From Obelidium mucronatum (Eukaryota; Chytridiomycota; Chytridiomycetes; Chytridiales; Chytriomycetaceae), in assembly GCA_025765595.1 (NCBI GenBank), contig JAIVFH010000007.1, positions 496,001 to 560,000 of the forward strand: DNA of 64,000 nt. Direction: 5' to 3'. The notes beneath the pieces were generated by a model. The model saw only the letters and a list, made by a program, of their open reading frames with translations. It searched no databases and was not told the origin of the DNA. The first letter of the stretch is position 1. Each line of letters begins with the position of its first letter. The translations under genes were made by a program, and so were the position numbers. Shown here in pieces: positions 35,214 to 43,623 of the stretch.

Positions 35214-37514
35214 ATGTCTAGTCCAACCAAAACCAGTCAACTTCATGGAACAAAGCAACACCACCATCACCCGCACATGAAACTTCGTCGACCCTCCCAC
35301 CACCACACCCGGGAAGAAGCAGAGAAGGAAAAGGAAGCGGCAAGACACGGACTTCCCCCGAAACACCAGTACCACCCGCACCCGCCGCGACACACCAACG
35401 TCCCCGTGGAGCTCCAGGCCCCGCACGTTCTCCAGCAGAAGCTCAAGACGCGGTACCAAAAGTACCGCTACCTCGTCCACCTGCCGCAGCACGCGTCGCC
35501 GCCAACGACCAGCGACGGCAGCGTCTTTTCGCGGCTCGCGACGCAGACGCCGCGCCGCTGCAGACACTTTGTTGAAGACGCGCCGCCGCCGCCGCCGCCG
35601 CCGCCGCGCAAACTCGACGCCGCGTTCTTTGCGCGCCTCGCCGCGCCGAAGCCCGTGCCGCCGCCGCCGCAGCCGCTGCCGCTGCCGGCGCACGGCCACG
35701 CGCCGCCGAGCAGCGCCGCGATCGCGCGTCTGGCGAAGCCGCGCGTTGTGTACCCGGTGTTCCAGTACGACGACGCGGGCATCCCGAAGGAGTGCAGCGA
35801 GTGGAAGCCGATGACACACCGCCTGGTCATGTCCGAGAAGCAGCTGCAGCGCATGGAGCTGATTAGCAGGCCAAAGAACTGGCGCGAGCTGGAGGAGAAG
35901 CGGCTGGCCGAGGCAGCTGGTACTGGTACAACAACTGGTACAACAACTGGTACAACAACTGGTACACCGGCAGCGGGTACTACCGCGGGTGCTCTTGATG
36001 CTGCTGATGCTACTGTTCCTGGTACAGCTGCCACAGCTCCAAATACAACTCAAGATGGACCGGTTGCAGTCGTTGATGATTCATCAGCGATCGATACATC
36101 TCAAGCAGAAACCGTGGAAGCCCCCGAGAAACCCGAAGCTGGTACAACTGATCCAGAATCTGCAATAGTAGATCAAGCCATCAGCGAAAGCCCTGGGCAA
36201 GACCAAGTCCAAGAAGATGCCACTACAACTTTACAAACAGAGGCAGTCGCTCCACCACTCGACCCAGCCGCTATCCCAACCGAACAAGAAGAAACAGAAC
36301 CCAAACAAACAAAAACAGCATCCCAATCAAAAAGACCCACCGCTCCATCCTCCAAACGCGCGAGTGTAGTCCAATTGATGGGAATGGCAATCGTATCGAA
36401 ATCCCTAGAATCCATCAAGAACTTTGCGACACCCAAAAAACGTGCATCCACAATCAAAGTAGATGATGATGCCCCACTTCTTCCACCTCTTCCAACAACA
36501 AATGATACCCAAAACGACGCGGCGGCAACAGAAACTGCTAACGATACAAACAGTCAACCGGTGCAACCGCCGCAACCCGATTTAACAGCGTCTCAAGAGT
36601 TTCTATTGAATCTGGATCCGAATGAAGCCACTGAGGAACAAAAGGAAGCAGCAATCAAGCTTCAAGCAACGTTCCGTGGATTCCAAACACGCAAAAAGTT
36701 GAAGAACAGTATGGAAAAGTTGAATCCAGGAACCACAACCTTAACAACAACAGAAGAAACAGCAACAGCGACTGCAACAGAAACAACGCAAGAAAGCGAT
36801 CCCGTTCCTCTTGGACAATCAAGTGACACCGACGCATCAGCAGCAGCAGCAGCACCCAATGAACTAACAGCATCGCAAGAGTTCTTGCTGAATTTAGATC
36901 CAAGTCAAGCCACAGAGGAGCAACGCGAGGCAGCCGTCAAGCTTCAAGCAACGTTCCGAGGATTCCAAGCGCGAAAGAAACTAAAAGGACAAAGCTTGGA
37001 AGCTCTTGATAACGCTTCTGCACCAGCTGTCGTTGATGATGGTGCTGCGGCTGCCCCTGCTGAAGCTCCTGCTGCAGCAGTAGAAGATGTACCGGTTGCA
37101 GAATCCGCGCCAACAGAGGCGGTGGAGCAATCTGCAGTTGAAGAACAACAACCAGTACCATTACCATCAAAAAGCGAACAGCAACAACAACAACAAGAAC
37201 CAGTATTAACAGCCTCGCAAGAACTATTATTGAATCTGGACCCCAGTGAAGCAACGGAAGAACAACGCGAAGCCGCGATACGTCTTCAAGCCACGTTTCG
37301 AGGCTTCCAAGCGAGAAAGAGGATGAAGGAAAGCATGGAAAAGTTGAATCAGAAAACATCGTCGTCGAACAACGATATTCCAAATGAAACAGTGGCGGCA
37401 TTGAATCAGTCTGATGAAAACGATGACGTGCCTCTGGCGACTATTCAAAGGCAGCTGAGTCAGCCGTTGGAGAAGGCCCAGGAAGGAGAGGAGTCATTGG
37501 CAGCAACTGAATGA
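35214..37514 (+). CDS. IQ-motif protein with THEG-like repeats, putative flagellar protein
   Basis: Single-exon 766-aa protein. The N-terminal 230 residues are His/Pro-rich and contain THEG-type elements: FSRLATQTPRR (about 105), FFARLAAPKPV (138), IARLAKPRVVY (170) and MELISRPKN (214). Three near-identical blocks follow at about residues 456, 550 and 664. Each consists of LTASQEFLLNLDP..ATEEQ, then an IQ motif of the form AA(I/V)(K/R)LQATFRGFQ(A/T)RK, the calmodulin-binding IQxxxRGxxxR pattern with LQ in place of IQ. Linkers are Thr/Ala/Gln-rich; poly-Pro and TTTG repeats are present. THEG (SPMAP2) proteins are axonemal in animals, so a zoospore flagellum role is inferred, not shown. Calmodulin or a related EF-hand protein is the likely partner. 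Confidence 0.7.
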   Translation: MSSPTKTSQLHGTKQHHHHPHMKLRRPSHHHTREEAEKEKEAARHGLPPKHQYHPHPPRHTNVPVELQAPHVLQQKLKTRYQKYRYLVHLPQHASPPTTSDGSVFSRLATQTPRRCRHFVEDAPPPPPPPPRKLDAAFFARLAAPKPVPPPPQPLPLPAHGHAPPSSAAIARLAKPRVVYPVFQYDDAGIPKECSEWKPMTHRLVMSEKQLQRMELISRPKNWRELEEKRLAEAAGTGTTTGTTTGTTTGTPAAGTTAGALDAADATVPGTAATAPNTTQDGPVAVVDDSSAIDTSQAETVEAPEKPEAGTTDPESAIVDQAISESPGQDQVQEDATTTLQTEAVAPPLDPAAIPTEQEETEPKQTKTASQSKRPTAPSSKRASVVQLMGMAIVSKSLESIKNFATPKKRASTIKVDDDAPLLPPLPTTNDTQNDAAATETANDTNSQPVQPPQPDLTASQEFLLNLDPNEATEEQKEAAIKLQATFRGFQTRKKLKNSMEKLNPGTTTLTTTEETATATATETTQESDPVPLGQSSDTDASAAAAAPNELTASQEFLLNLDPSQATEEQREAAVKLQATFRGFQARKKLKGQSLEALDNASAPAVVDDGAAAAPAEAPAAAVEDVPVAESAPTEAVEQSAVEEQQPVPLPSKSEQQQQQQEPVLTASQELLLNLDPSEATEEQREAAIRLQATFRGFQARKRMKESMEKLNQKTSSSNNDIPNETVAALNQSDENDDVPLATIQRQLSQPLEKAQEGEESLAATE

Positions 37515-37743
37515 GACTTGTTTTTTTTTTCATTATTTATAAACTATTATTTAATTCATTATATTTATTTTTTTTGTATTCCCCGACTCTAACCAAACTT
37601 GTGTGTGTGTGTGTTTCTTACCACTTTTCAACGATAAATAAAAATCATATATTAAATAATAAAGCAAAGTTCTTTAAAAAAAAAAAGAAAAAGCAAAAAA
37701 ACACGTCAAAAAAAACACGCCAAAAAAAATAGCAGGAATATCA

Positions 37744-40622
37744 TCACATCAAATTGATATCCTTGAGCCGCAACTCAATAATCACAGAATTCATAGTCTC
37801 CAATATCCGCTCCGTCTGCGTCCGATCCGTCGCCCACGTGAAATACGTGTACACTGGTTTATCAGGATACTTGTTGAGTTCCATGAATTTGTTTTCAAAA
37901 TATTCGCACGCATTGTCAAAGTCGTTTGGAAGTGTGTAATCTGAGAAATGGCTTGATATCAAGGATCCTTGTTCGAGTTTTTGTTTGAGGAGGTCTGTTT
38001 TGTTGAGGAAGAGGACTAAGGCTGTTTTTTTGAACATTGGGTGGTTGCAGATGGATGCGAATACGTTTAAGGCTTCTGTTACTGGGGGTAGGGGGGTTTT
38101 TTTTGAGGGAGGGGAAATGGTTAGAATCAGCTGCGTACGGCGGTAGTGTATCGCCGAAGGCGGTATCGGTTGAAAGAAAAGGGATTCACCGCCTTCGGCG
38201 GTTGAGAAAGAAAGTGAATAAAAGAGATATACCGCCTATGGCGGTAGGACATGACCGAAGGCAGTATCGATTGAAAGAAAAGGTATTCACCGCCTTCGGC
38301 GGTAGCGAAAGAAAGGGACAGAAAGGAACATACCGCCTACGGCGGTCGTGCATCGCCGAAGGCGGTATAGATTGAAAGAAAAGGGATTCACCGCCTTTGG
38401 CGGTAAATAAAGAAAGGGACAGAAAGGAACATACCCCTACGGCGGTAGTGCATCGCCGAAGGCGGTATCGATTGAAAGAAAAGGAATTCACCGCCTTCGG
38501 CGGTTGAGAAAGAAAGTGAATAAAAAAAATATACCGCCTTCGGCGGTAGTCCCCGCCTTCGGCGGTAGTGTATCGGATTGAAAAAAAGAATTCACCGCCT
38601 TCGGCGGTAGTCCCCGCCTTCGACGGTAGTCCCCGCCTTCGGCGGTAGTGTATCGGATTGAAAAAAAGAATTTCACCGCCTTCGGCGGTAGTCCCCGCCT
38701 TCGGCGGTAGTGTATCGGATTGAAAAAAAGAATTCACCGCCTTCGGCGGTAGTCCCCGCCTTCGACGGTAGTCCCCGCCTTCGGCGGTAGTGTATCGGAT
38801 TGAAAAAAAGAATTTCACCGCCTTCGGCGGTAGTCCCCGCCTTCGGCGGTAGTGTATCGGATTGAAAAAAAGAATTCACCGCCTTCGGCGGTAGTCCCCG
38901 CCTTCGACGGTAGTCCCCGCCTTCGGCGGTAGTGTATCGGATTGAAAAAAAGAATTTCACCGCCTTCGGCGGTAGTCCCCGCCTTCGGCGGTAGTGTATC
39001 GGATTGAAAAAAAGAATTCACCGCCTTCGGCGGTAGTCCCCGCCTTCGGCGGTAGTCCCCGCCTTCGGCGGTGAGTTTCGCCTTCGGCGGTAGTCCCCGC
39101 CTTCGGCGGTGAGTTTCGCCTTCGGCGATGGACCCGCCTTCGGCGGCGCCTTCGGCGGATAGACTCGCCTTCGGCGAAAAGCAACAGAATAAAAAAAAAA
39201 AAATACACACATCGATTCGTCTCGGCATCCTCAAAACAAACTTGATCATACGCACTAATGGCAACAACAAACAAAATTGCAGTAACATCTTCAAAATAGG
39301 CAGCCCATTTTTTCCTTTCTGAACGTTGACCACCGACATCATAGACACGATAATCCAGTTTCCCAAGAGTAGAATCCACATTAAACTTTGTTTCTGAAAT
39401 AGTCAGGGTCATGAGTCTACTGTTTAAAATGTCTTGGTCTATAGGAACGTATCCAGGCGTGAAAAATCGATCCAGGTCATTCAAGTAACTGATTTAAAAG
39501 TATAGCAATGAGAATGTATACTCACACCAACAAAAAAAAGAAAGGAAACAGGGTGAACAAACTCAACTAAGGACATGTGTCAATCAATTGGTACTCGTTC
39601 GCTCGCTTAAAGCAGTATTGCACGCCGGGATCCTTCCACACATTCTGAATAGCTTCGACTACTTCTGGCGCAATTTCCTCTTCGCCCAAGTACCCGAACC
39701 CGATTTTTGAATCCTCAATGATTTTAACAAATTTCGCGATTTCGCCGACCTTCTTGTCGCCGCCTTCTTCGCGGTACAGCTTCTGTGCAATCATGGCCAG
39801 GGGATCCATCTTCTTCTGGATGGAGGAGTGGCTCGGACGCGGCAGCGACGAGTCCTGCAGGTACGACGACGACGAGCCCAGCTGCGTGCCGCGGCGGCCG
39901 AGGTTCGTGCTTGAGCCGGCGGCGGTGCCGGTGCCGCGGCGCGCGAGGTTTGTCGCCGAGTGCGAGTGCGAGTTGCCGGTGCCGCGGCGCGCCGAGTTCG
40001 CCGCGGCGCTGAAGTCCGACTCGCGCGCGGCCGCCGCTTTGCTGTGCAGCGCCGAGTCAGACCCCGGCGCCGCGCCGCCCCCCGCTGACACCCGCACGCC
40101 CGCCCCCACTCCCAGCCCCACTGACGCCGCCCCCACAGACAGCCCCGCAATCTGCCCAGTCGCCAGCGCCGCCAGCACCGCCTCTGCGTGCGCCTTCGGC
40201 TCGAAGCCGTACGGGATCTGCAGCCGCTCCATCTGCGCCACAAGCGTCTTGGCGCATTGCACAATGTTGACGATAATCAGCGCGCGGAACGAGGCCCGGT
40301 CTTCCTCAGAGAATCCTGTCCCGTAAATGAGTCGGAACTGCTTGAGCACCGTCGATTTCCCTGACTCTCCCGGTCCTATATAGTCGTTTGTTTTTTTTTT
40401 TGGCTGTGTTAATAATATGATTTGATCATGTGTGTGTGTGGGGGTTGGATCCAAGAAATAAAATCGAAATTAAAAAAAATCTTGCTTGCCCAGTATCAGC
40501 AGTTTGACAATGTTCTTGAGTGCTTTTCGTTCTGCTTCTAGCTGCTTTTCTATGAACGAGTTTTGTTGCCTCTGTTCACTTGTTTCTTGCGATGGGGACT
40601 GTGCTCCACACAGATTGCCCAT
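37744..40622 (-). CDS. Heterotrimeric G-protein alpha subunit, G-alpha-2, with repeat-filled intron
   Basis: 518 aa from exons 40622-40490, 40375-39568, 39488-39211 and 38081-37744, exact in frame. MGNLCGAQ start; P-loop GPGESGKST; switch I RLMTLT with Arg338 and Thr341; [22 protein letters not shown]-terminus DINLM. Thr343 replaces the RGS-contact glycine. The helical insert is the longest in the cluster, Gly/Ala/Ser-rich, very GC-rich and contains three basic RRGT sites (about residues 170-207) resembling PKA sites. Intron 1 has a GC donor (CTGG|GCAAGC). Intron 3, 1,129 nt (39210-38082), is filled by the palindromic repeat array. The intron found in the last exon of G-alpha-1, -5 and -6 is absent. 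A second repeat cluster lies 150 bp upstream of the start. Confidence 0.95.
38135..39181 (-). repeat. Tandem array of palindromic GC hairpin repeats filling intron 3 of G-alpha-2
   Basis: About three dozen copies of a 15-bp palindrome, accgcc-ttc-ggcggt on the plus strand, separated by AT-rich or short GC spacers. Right part (38590-39030): a 142-bp higher-order unit, marked by the variant cgacgg at 38621, 38763 and 38905, made of a three-hairpin and a two-hairpin block joined by tgtatcggattgaaaaaaag. Left part (38135-38520): a looser unit of about 100 bp with gattgaaagaaaagg spacers, with hairpins in both orientations and compensatory loop changes (cctatgg, cctacgg, cctttgg). The far right (39019-39181) is hairpins with little spacer. 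Read on the plus strand, each core would fold into a stem capped by a C(UUCG)G tetraloop; the gene's own transcript carries the complementary GAA-loop form. Confidence 0.95.
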
Positions 40623-40773
40623 TGTTCTGTCGTTTTTTTTTTTTTTCTTTAGGTCTTTACTATGCTATGATGTATTTATTACACTTTTTTTTTTTCTTTT
40701 CTTTTTTTATAATGCACAAGAAAATAAAAACTGGATTTGATGGATAACGGGTCTTTTGTGACTTTTTTTTTTA

Positions 40774-40892
40774 ACTCCGCCGAAGGCGGAACAACCCGCC
40801 GAAGGCGGGACTAACCGCCGCAGGCGGAACAACCCGCCGAAGGCGGGACAAACGCCGAAGGCGGAACAACCCGCCGAAGGCGGGACAAACCG
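40774..40892 (+). repeat. Intergenic cluster of palindromic GC hairpins
   Basis: Seven cores of the ccgcc-gaa-ggcgg type, alternating ccgccgaaggcggaacaac and ccgccgaaggcgggac(t/a)aa, a unit of about 38 bp made of two hairpins. One core has gca in place of gaa (40819-40831). It lies between the divergent starts of G-alpha-2 and the 75-aa gene. Same core as the intronic array but with different spacers. Confidence 0.92.
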
Positions 40893-41130
40893 CCTTTTTC
40901 ATTTCCGTGTTTTTCTTTTTTTCATTCTCTGCCAATAGCGAGGTTCATTCTTACCCTATTTTTCAAAATGCATGCTGTGTTATGATTTCAAAGCGGCCAC
41001 GATTTTTGGTTCATTCACTTGAACCTGTTGGAGAAACCCTAATTTATATTGAGTGAGACTGTTGAAGAATTAGGGTTGCAAGCAAGCGACGGAAACGTGG
41101 AACTCAGCCCCGAGCTCCGAAAAGAAAAAG

Positions 41131-41138
41131 GTATAAAA
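41131..41138 (+). promoter_or_regulatory. TATA box of the 75-aa gene
   Basis: gtataaaagg lies 70-75 bp upstream of the ATG at 41207, followed by a C/A-rich leader (cacacaaaatcc..acaaaaa) typical of strongly expressed fungal genes. One of the clearest TATA boxes in the window. Confidence 0.6.
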
Positions 41139-41206
41139 GGGCAGGCACTCTTCACTCACACAAAATCCTTCATAACAACAACCCCTAAAAGTCCAACCAA
41201 CAAAAA

Positions 41207-41434
41207 ATGCCAGCTTTCGACTTGAACGCTTTTGCCGACCCAGCCATCAACATCAAGATTTCCAAGAACCTCTCTTTGAAGGCTGCCAAGTCTTCTGAAT
41301 CTATCCGCCAGGCTCCACCTTCCATCAACGGTTCTGTGGCTGCTTCTTCTTCTACAGCCAGCAAAAAGGATGCTAAAACTCCTCTCTTCTTTGCCACCAT
41401 GCCAAATGGGTTCATCAATAACCAACACATCTAA
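41207..41434 (+). CDS. Small orphan protein, probably highly expressed
   Basis: 75-aa single-exon frame starting MPAFDLNAFADPAINIKISK, with Ser/Ala-rich centre and C-terminus FATMPNGFINNQHI. I do not recognise it. Codon choice is unusually uniform (AAC, AAG, TCT, GCC, ATC), as in RPS18 and NAD-GDH here. With the TATA box at 41131 and an ACAAAAA-ATG start context this suggests strong expression. No signal peptide, TM segment or cysteines. Mostly polar with basic residues in the first half, so a small soluble or nucleic-acid-associated protein is possible. Confidence 0.65.
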   Translation: MPAFDLNAFADPAINIKISKNLSLKAAKSSESIRQAPPSINGSVAASSSTASKKDAKTPLFFATMPNGFINNQHI

Positions 41435-41604
41435 AAGTATCCCGCAAGGGCTGCCGCCATTTTTGTAATTATAGAACTGCATGCATGAATCGAAGCAATA
41501 AATGATGATTCTTTGACAAACCCAAACTTAAATACACCTTATTACATATTCTTCAAACTATTTTAAAATTCTATCTATAACCATCTCATCTCATTCATAC
41601 TCTA

Positions 41605-43417
41605 CTACTCTAAATTCACACTCTTCAACAACAAATTAACCAAAACCGTAGTCACAGCATCCAAAACATTCCTTGTCTGTTCATGATCCGTAGCCCACAT
41701 GAAATACGTGTACACATGTTTTTCATTCGGATACTTGTTGAGTTCTTCAAACTTTGTCGAGAAATAAGCACACGCGCTTTTATAATCGTTGGACATTTCG
41801 AAGTCTGGAAAGTAGTCTGCTATTCGTGTACCGTTTCTTTCAAGCTTGGCTTTGAGAAGGTCGGTTTTGTTGAGGAAGAGTAACATTGCGGTTTTTTTAA
41901 ACATTGGGTGGTTGCAGATTGAAGAAAACACGTTCCATGCTTCGACGACTGTGAAAAAAATTATTTTTTTTTCGTTAAGCAATCATGAATGCAGAATCGT
42001 GATTTTTAAATAATTGATATGATTGGTATCCTGCAAATGGTTCTTACTTCTGTTCGTCTGATTGTCTTCAAAACAGACTTGATCAAAAGCACTGATTGCA
42101 GCCACGAATATAATCGCGGTTACATCGTCGAAATAAGGTGCCCATTTCTTTCGCTCGGATCGTTGTCCTCCGACATCGTAAATTCGGTACTCGAATTGTT
42201 CAATCTTGAATCGCGATTCTGTGATCGTTGATGTCATGATTCGACATCGCAAGATATCTGCATCGGTCGGTATGTAGCCTGGTGTAAATATTCGGTCCAA
42301 ATTATCGAGAAAGCTGTGCAAATTTAAAGTGTTATTGTTTTTGTTATCAGTCAAAGCGAGAAGTGTACTTACTATCCACAGGACTCAATCAACTGGAACT
42401 CATTTGCTCTCGAATAACAATATTGCACTCCGGAATCATTCCAGAGATTTTGAATCGCTTCGATTTCTTCTGGTTTTATTTCCGTGTTTCCCAGGTACCC
42501 AAACTCGATTTGCATGTCTTGGACAATGCGGGCATATTTATCGATTTCATTAGCATCATGAATTCCTTCGCGCTGCATTTGCTCATGGTATAGTTTCTGG
42601 GCCAAAATAGCGGTCAAAGAGGTTTCTTTGGGTTGTTCCGAATCGCATCCTTTCCCGCTTCCTTTCCGGCTTCCACTGAATATTGTTTTTTCTTGGTGAG
42701 TTTCTGCTTCGTCTCCTTCTTTGTTTTCCTCCTCTTGGTCTGCCATCTCTTCTTCACTGACCTCTTCTGCTATATTCTCGTGGAGGCTTCCAGAATCCAA
42801 TTCACTGTCCTGACTACCATCACCACCACTTGCACCGTGTTTTGAAAGTTTATTTGCGGGATTCCGCCTTGTTTTCAAGGTAAGATTGTCTTTGATCCAA
42901 TCCAGTGGGTTATTGTCACCACCACCGCCATTACCAACGCAATTAGAAACAACCGAAGCCACATCCTTTGGTGGCTCAAAACCATAAGGGATTTCCAAAG
43001 CCTTCATTTGAGAAACAAGAGTTTTGGCACACGAGACGATATTGACAATGATGACGGTGTGGAACGCGCTTCGATCGTGGTCAGAGAATCCGGGACCGTA
43101 TAGGATACAGAATTGTTTCAAGATTGTGGATTTTCCGGAATCGCCGGGTCCTTTTTTGTTATCGAAAAAAAAAAAATTTAGGTTGCGTGAGAAGGTGGGA
43201 TAGGAAATCATGGTTCGGAAAGAGTGTGTTTTTGGAAAATAAATAAATAAATAAAGAGGGAAAAAAACGCGTGTTGACACAAACCGAGGAGCAGCAGTTT
43301 TATGACTTTATCCAAAGATTTTCTTTCTGATTGCAGCTGTTTGTCAATTTGGGAGGTTCCGCGGCGGCGCAGTTTGTGCTCGGTGGAGTCCGTGGTTGTT
43401 GTGCAGAGATTTCCCAT
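41605..43417 (-). CDS. Heterotrimeric G-protein alpha subunit, G-alpha-3
   Basis: 506 aa from exons 43417-43285, 43150-42373, 42313-42048 and 41948-41605, exact in frame. MGNLCTTT start; P-loop GPGDSGKST (Asp in place of the usual Glu); switch I RIMTST with Arg328 and Thr331; [21 protein letters not shown]-terminus LKSVNLE, an acidic end unlike its neighbours. Thr333 replaces the RGS-contact glycine. The helical insert is acidic, with an EE-rich stretch (VSEEEMADQEEENKEGDEAE) and a Ser/Gly-rich flank. Head-to-tail with G-alpha-4, 206 bp from its stop, so probably a tandem duplicate. Confidence 0.95.
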
Positions 43418-43623
43418 TGTTTTTTTATTTTTTATTTTCAATTTTGGTTTTTTTATCTACTTGTTTTCCTTTGTTGATCTTGTGGATCGTATTAAATTTA
43501 TAATGATGATTCATGAGAAATGTCAATTGTTTAATCTTTTCCTCCGATACATGTATGGCATTTTTTATTTCTTTCTTTTTTTGTGTTGTCTGTCTCCTCC
43601 CTTACGCTATATAATATATTATT

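Noticed and set aside
38186..39381. Long minus-strand open frames through the hairpin array (175-210 codons, rich in [10 protein letters not shown])
   Set aside because: The frames exist because the repeat unit contains few stops. The same protein repeats appear in different frames, and the region is an intron between two perfectly joined G-alpha exons.
39718..40326. 202-codon plus-strand frame opposite G-alpha-2
   Set aside because: Antisense of the GC-rich helical insert; Ala/Ser/Pro composition mirrors the real gene.
38135..40892. CRISPR-like array of regularly spaced repeats
   Set aside because: Spacers are themselves repeated, cores are palindromes of 13-15 bp with variable spacing, there are no cas genes, and the DNA is eukaryotic.
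41156..41482. 108-codon minus-strand frame over the 75-aa gene
   Set aside because: Antisense of a gene with its own TATA box, leader and biased codons.
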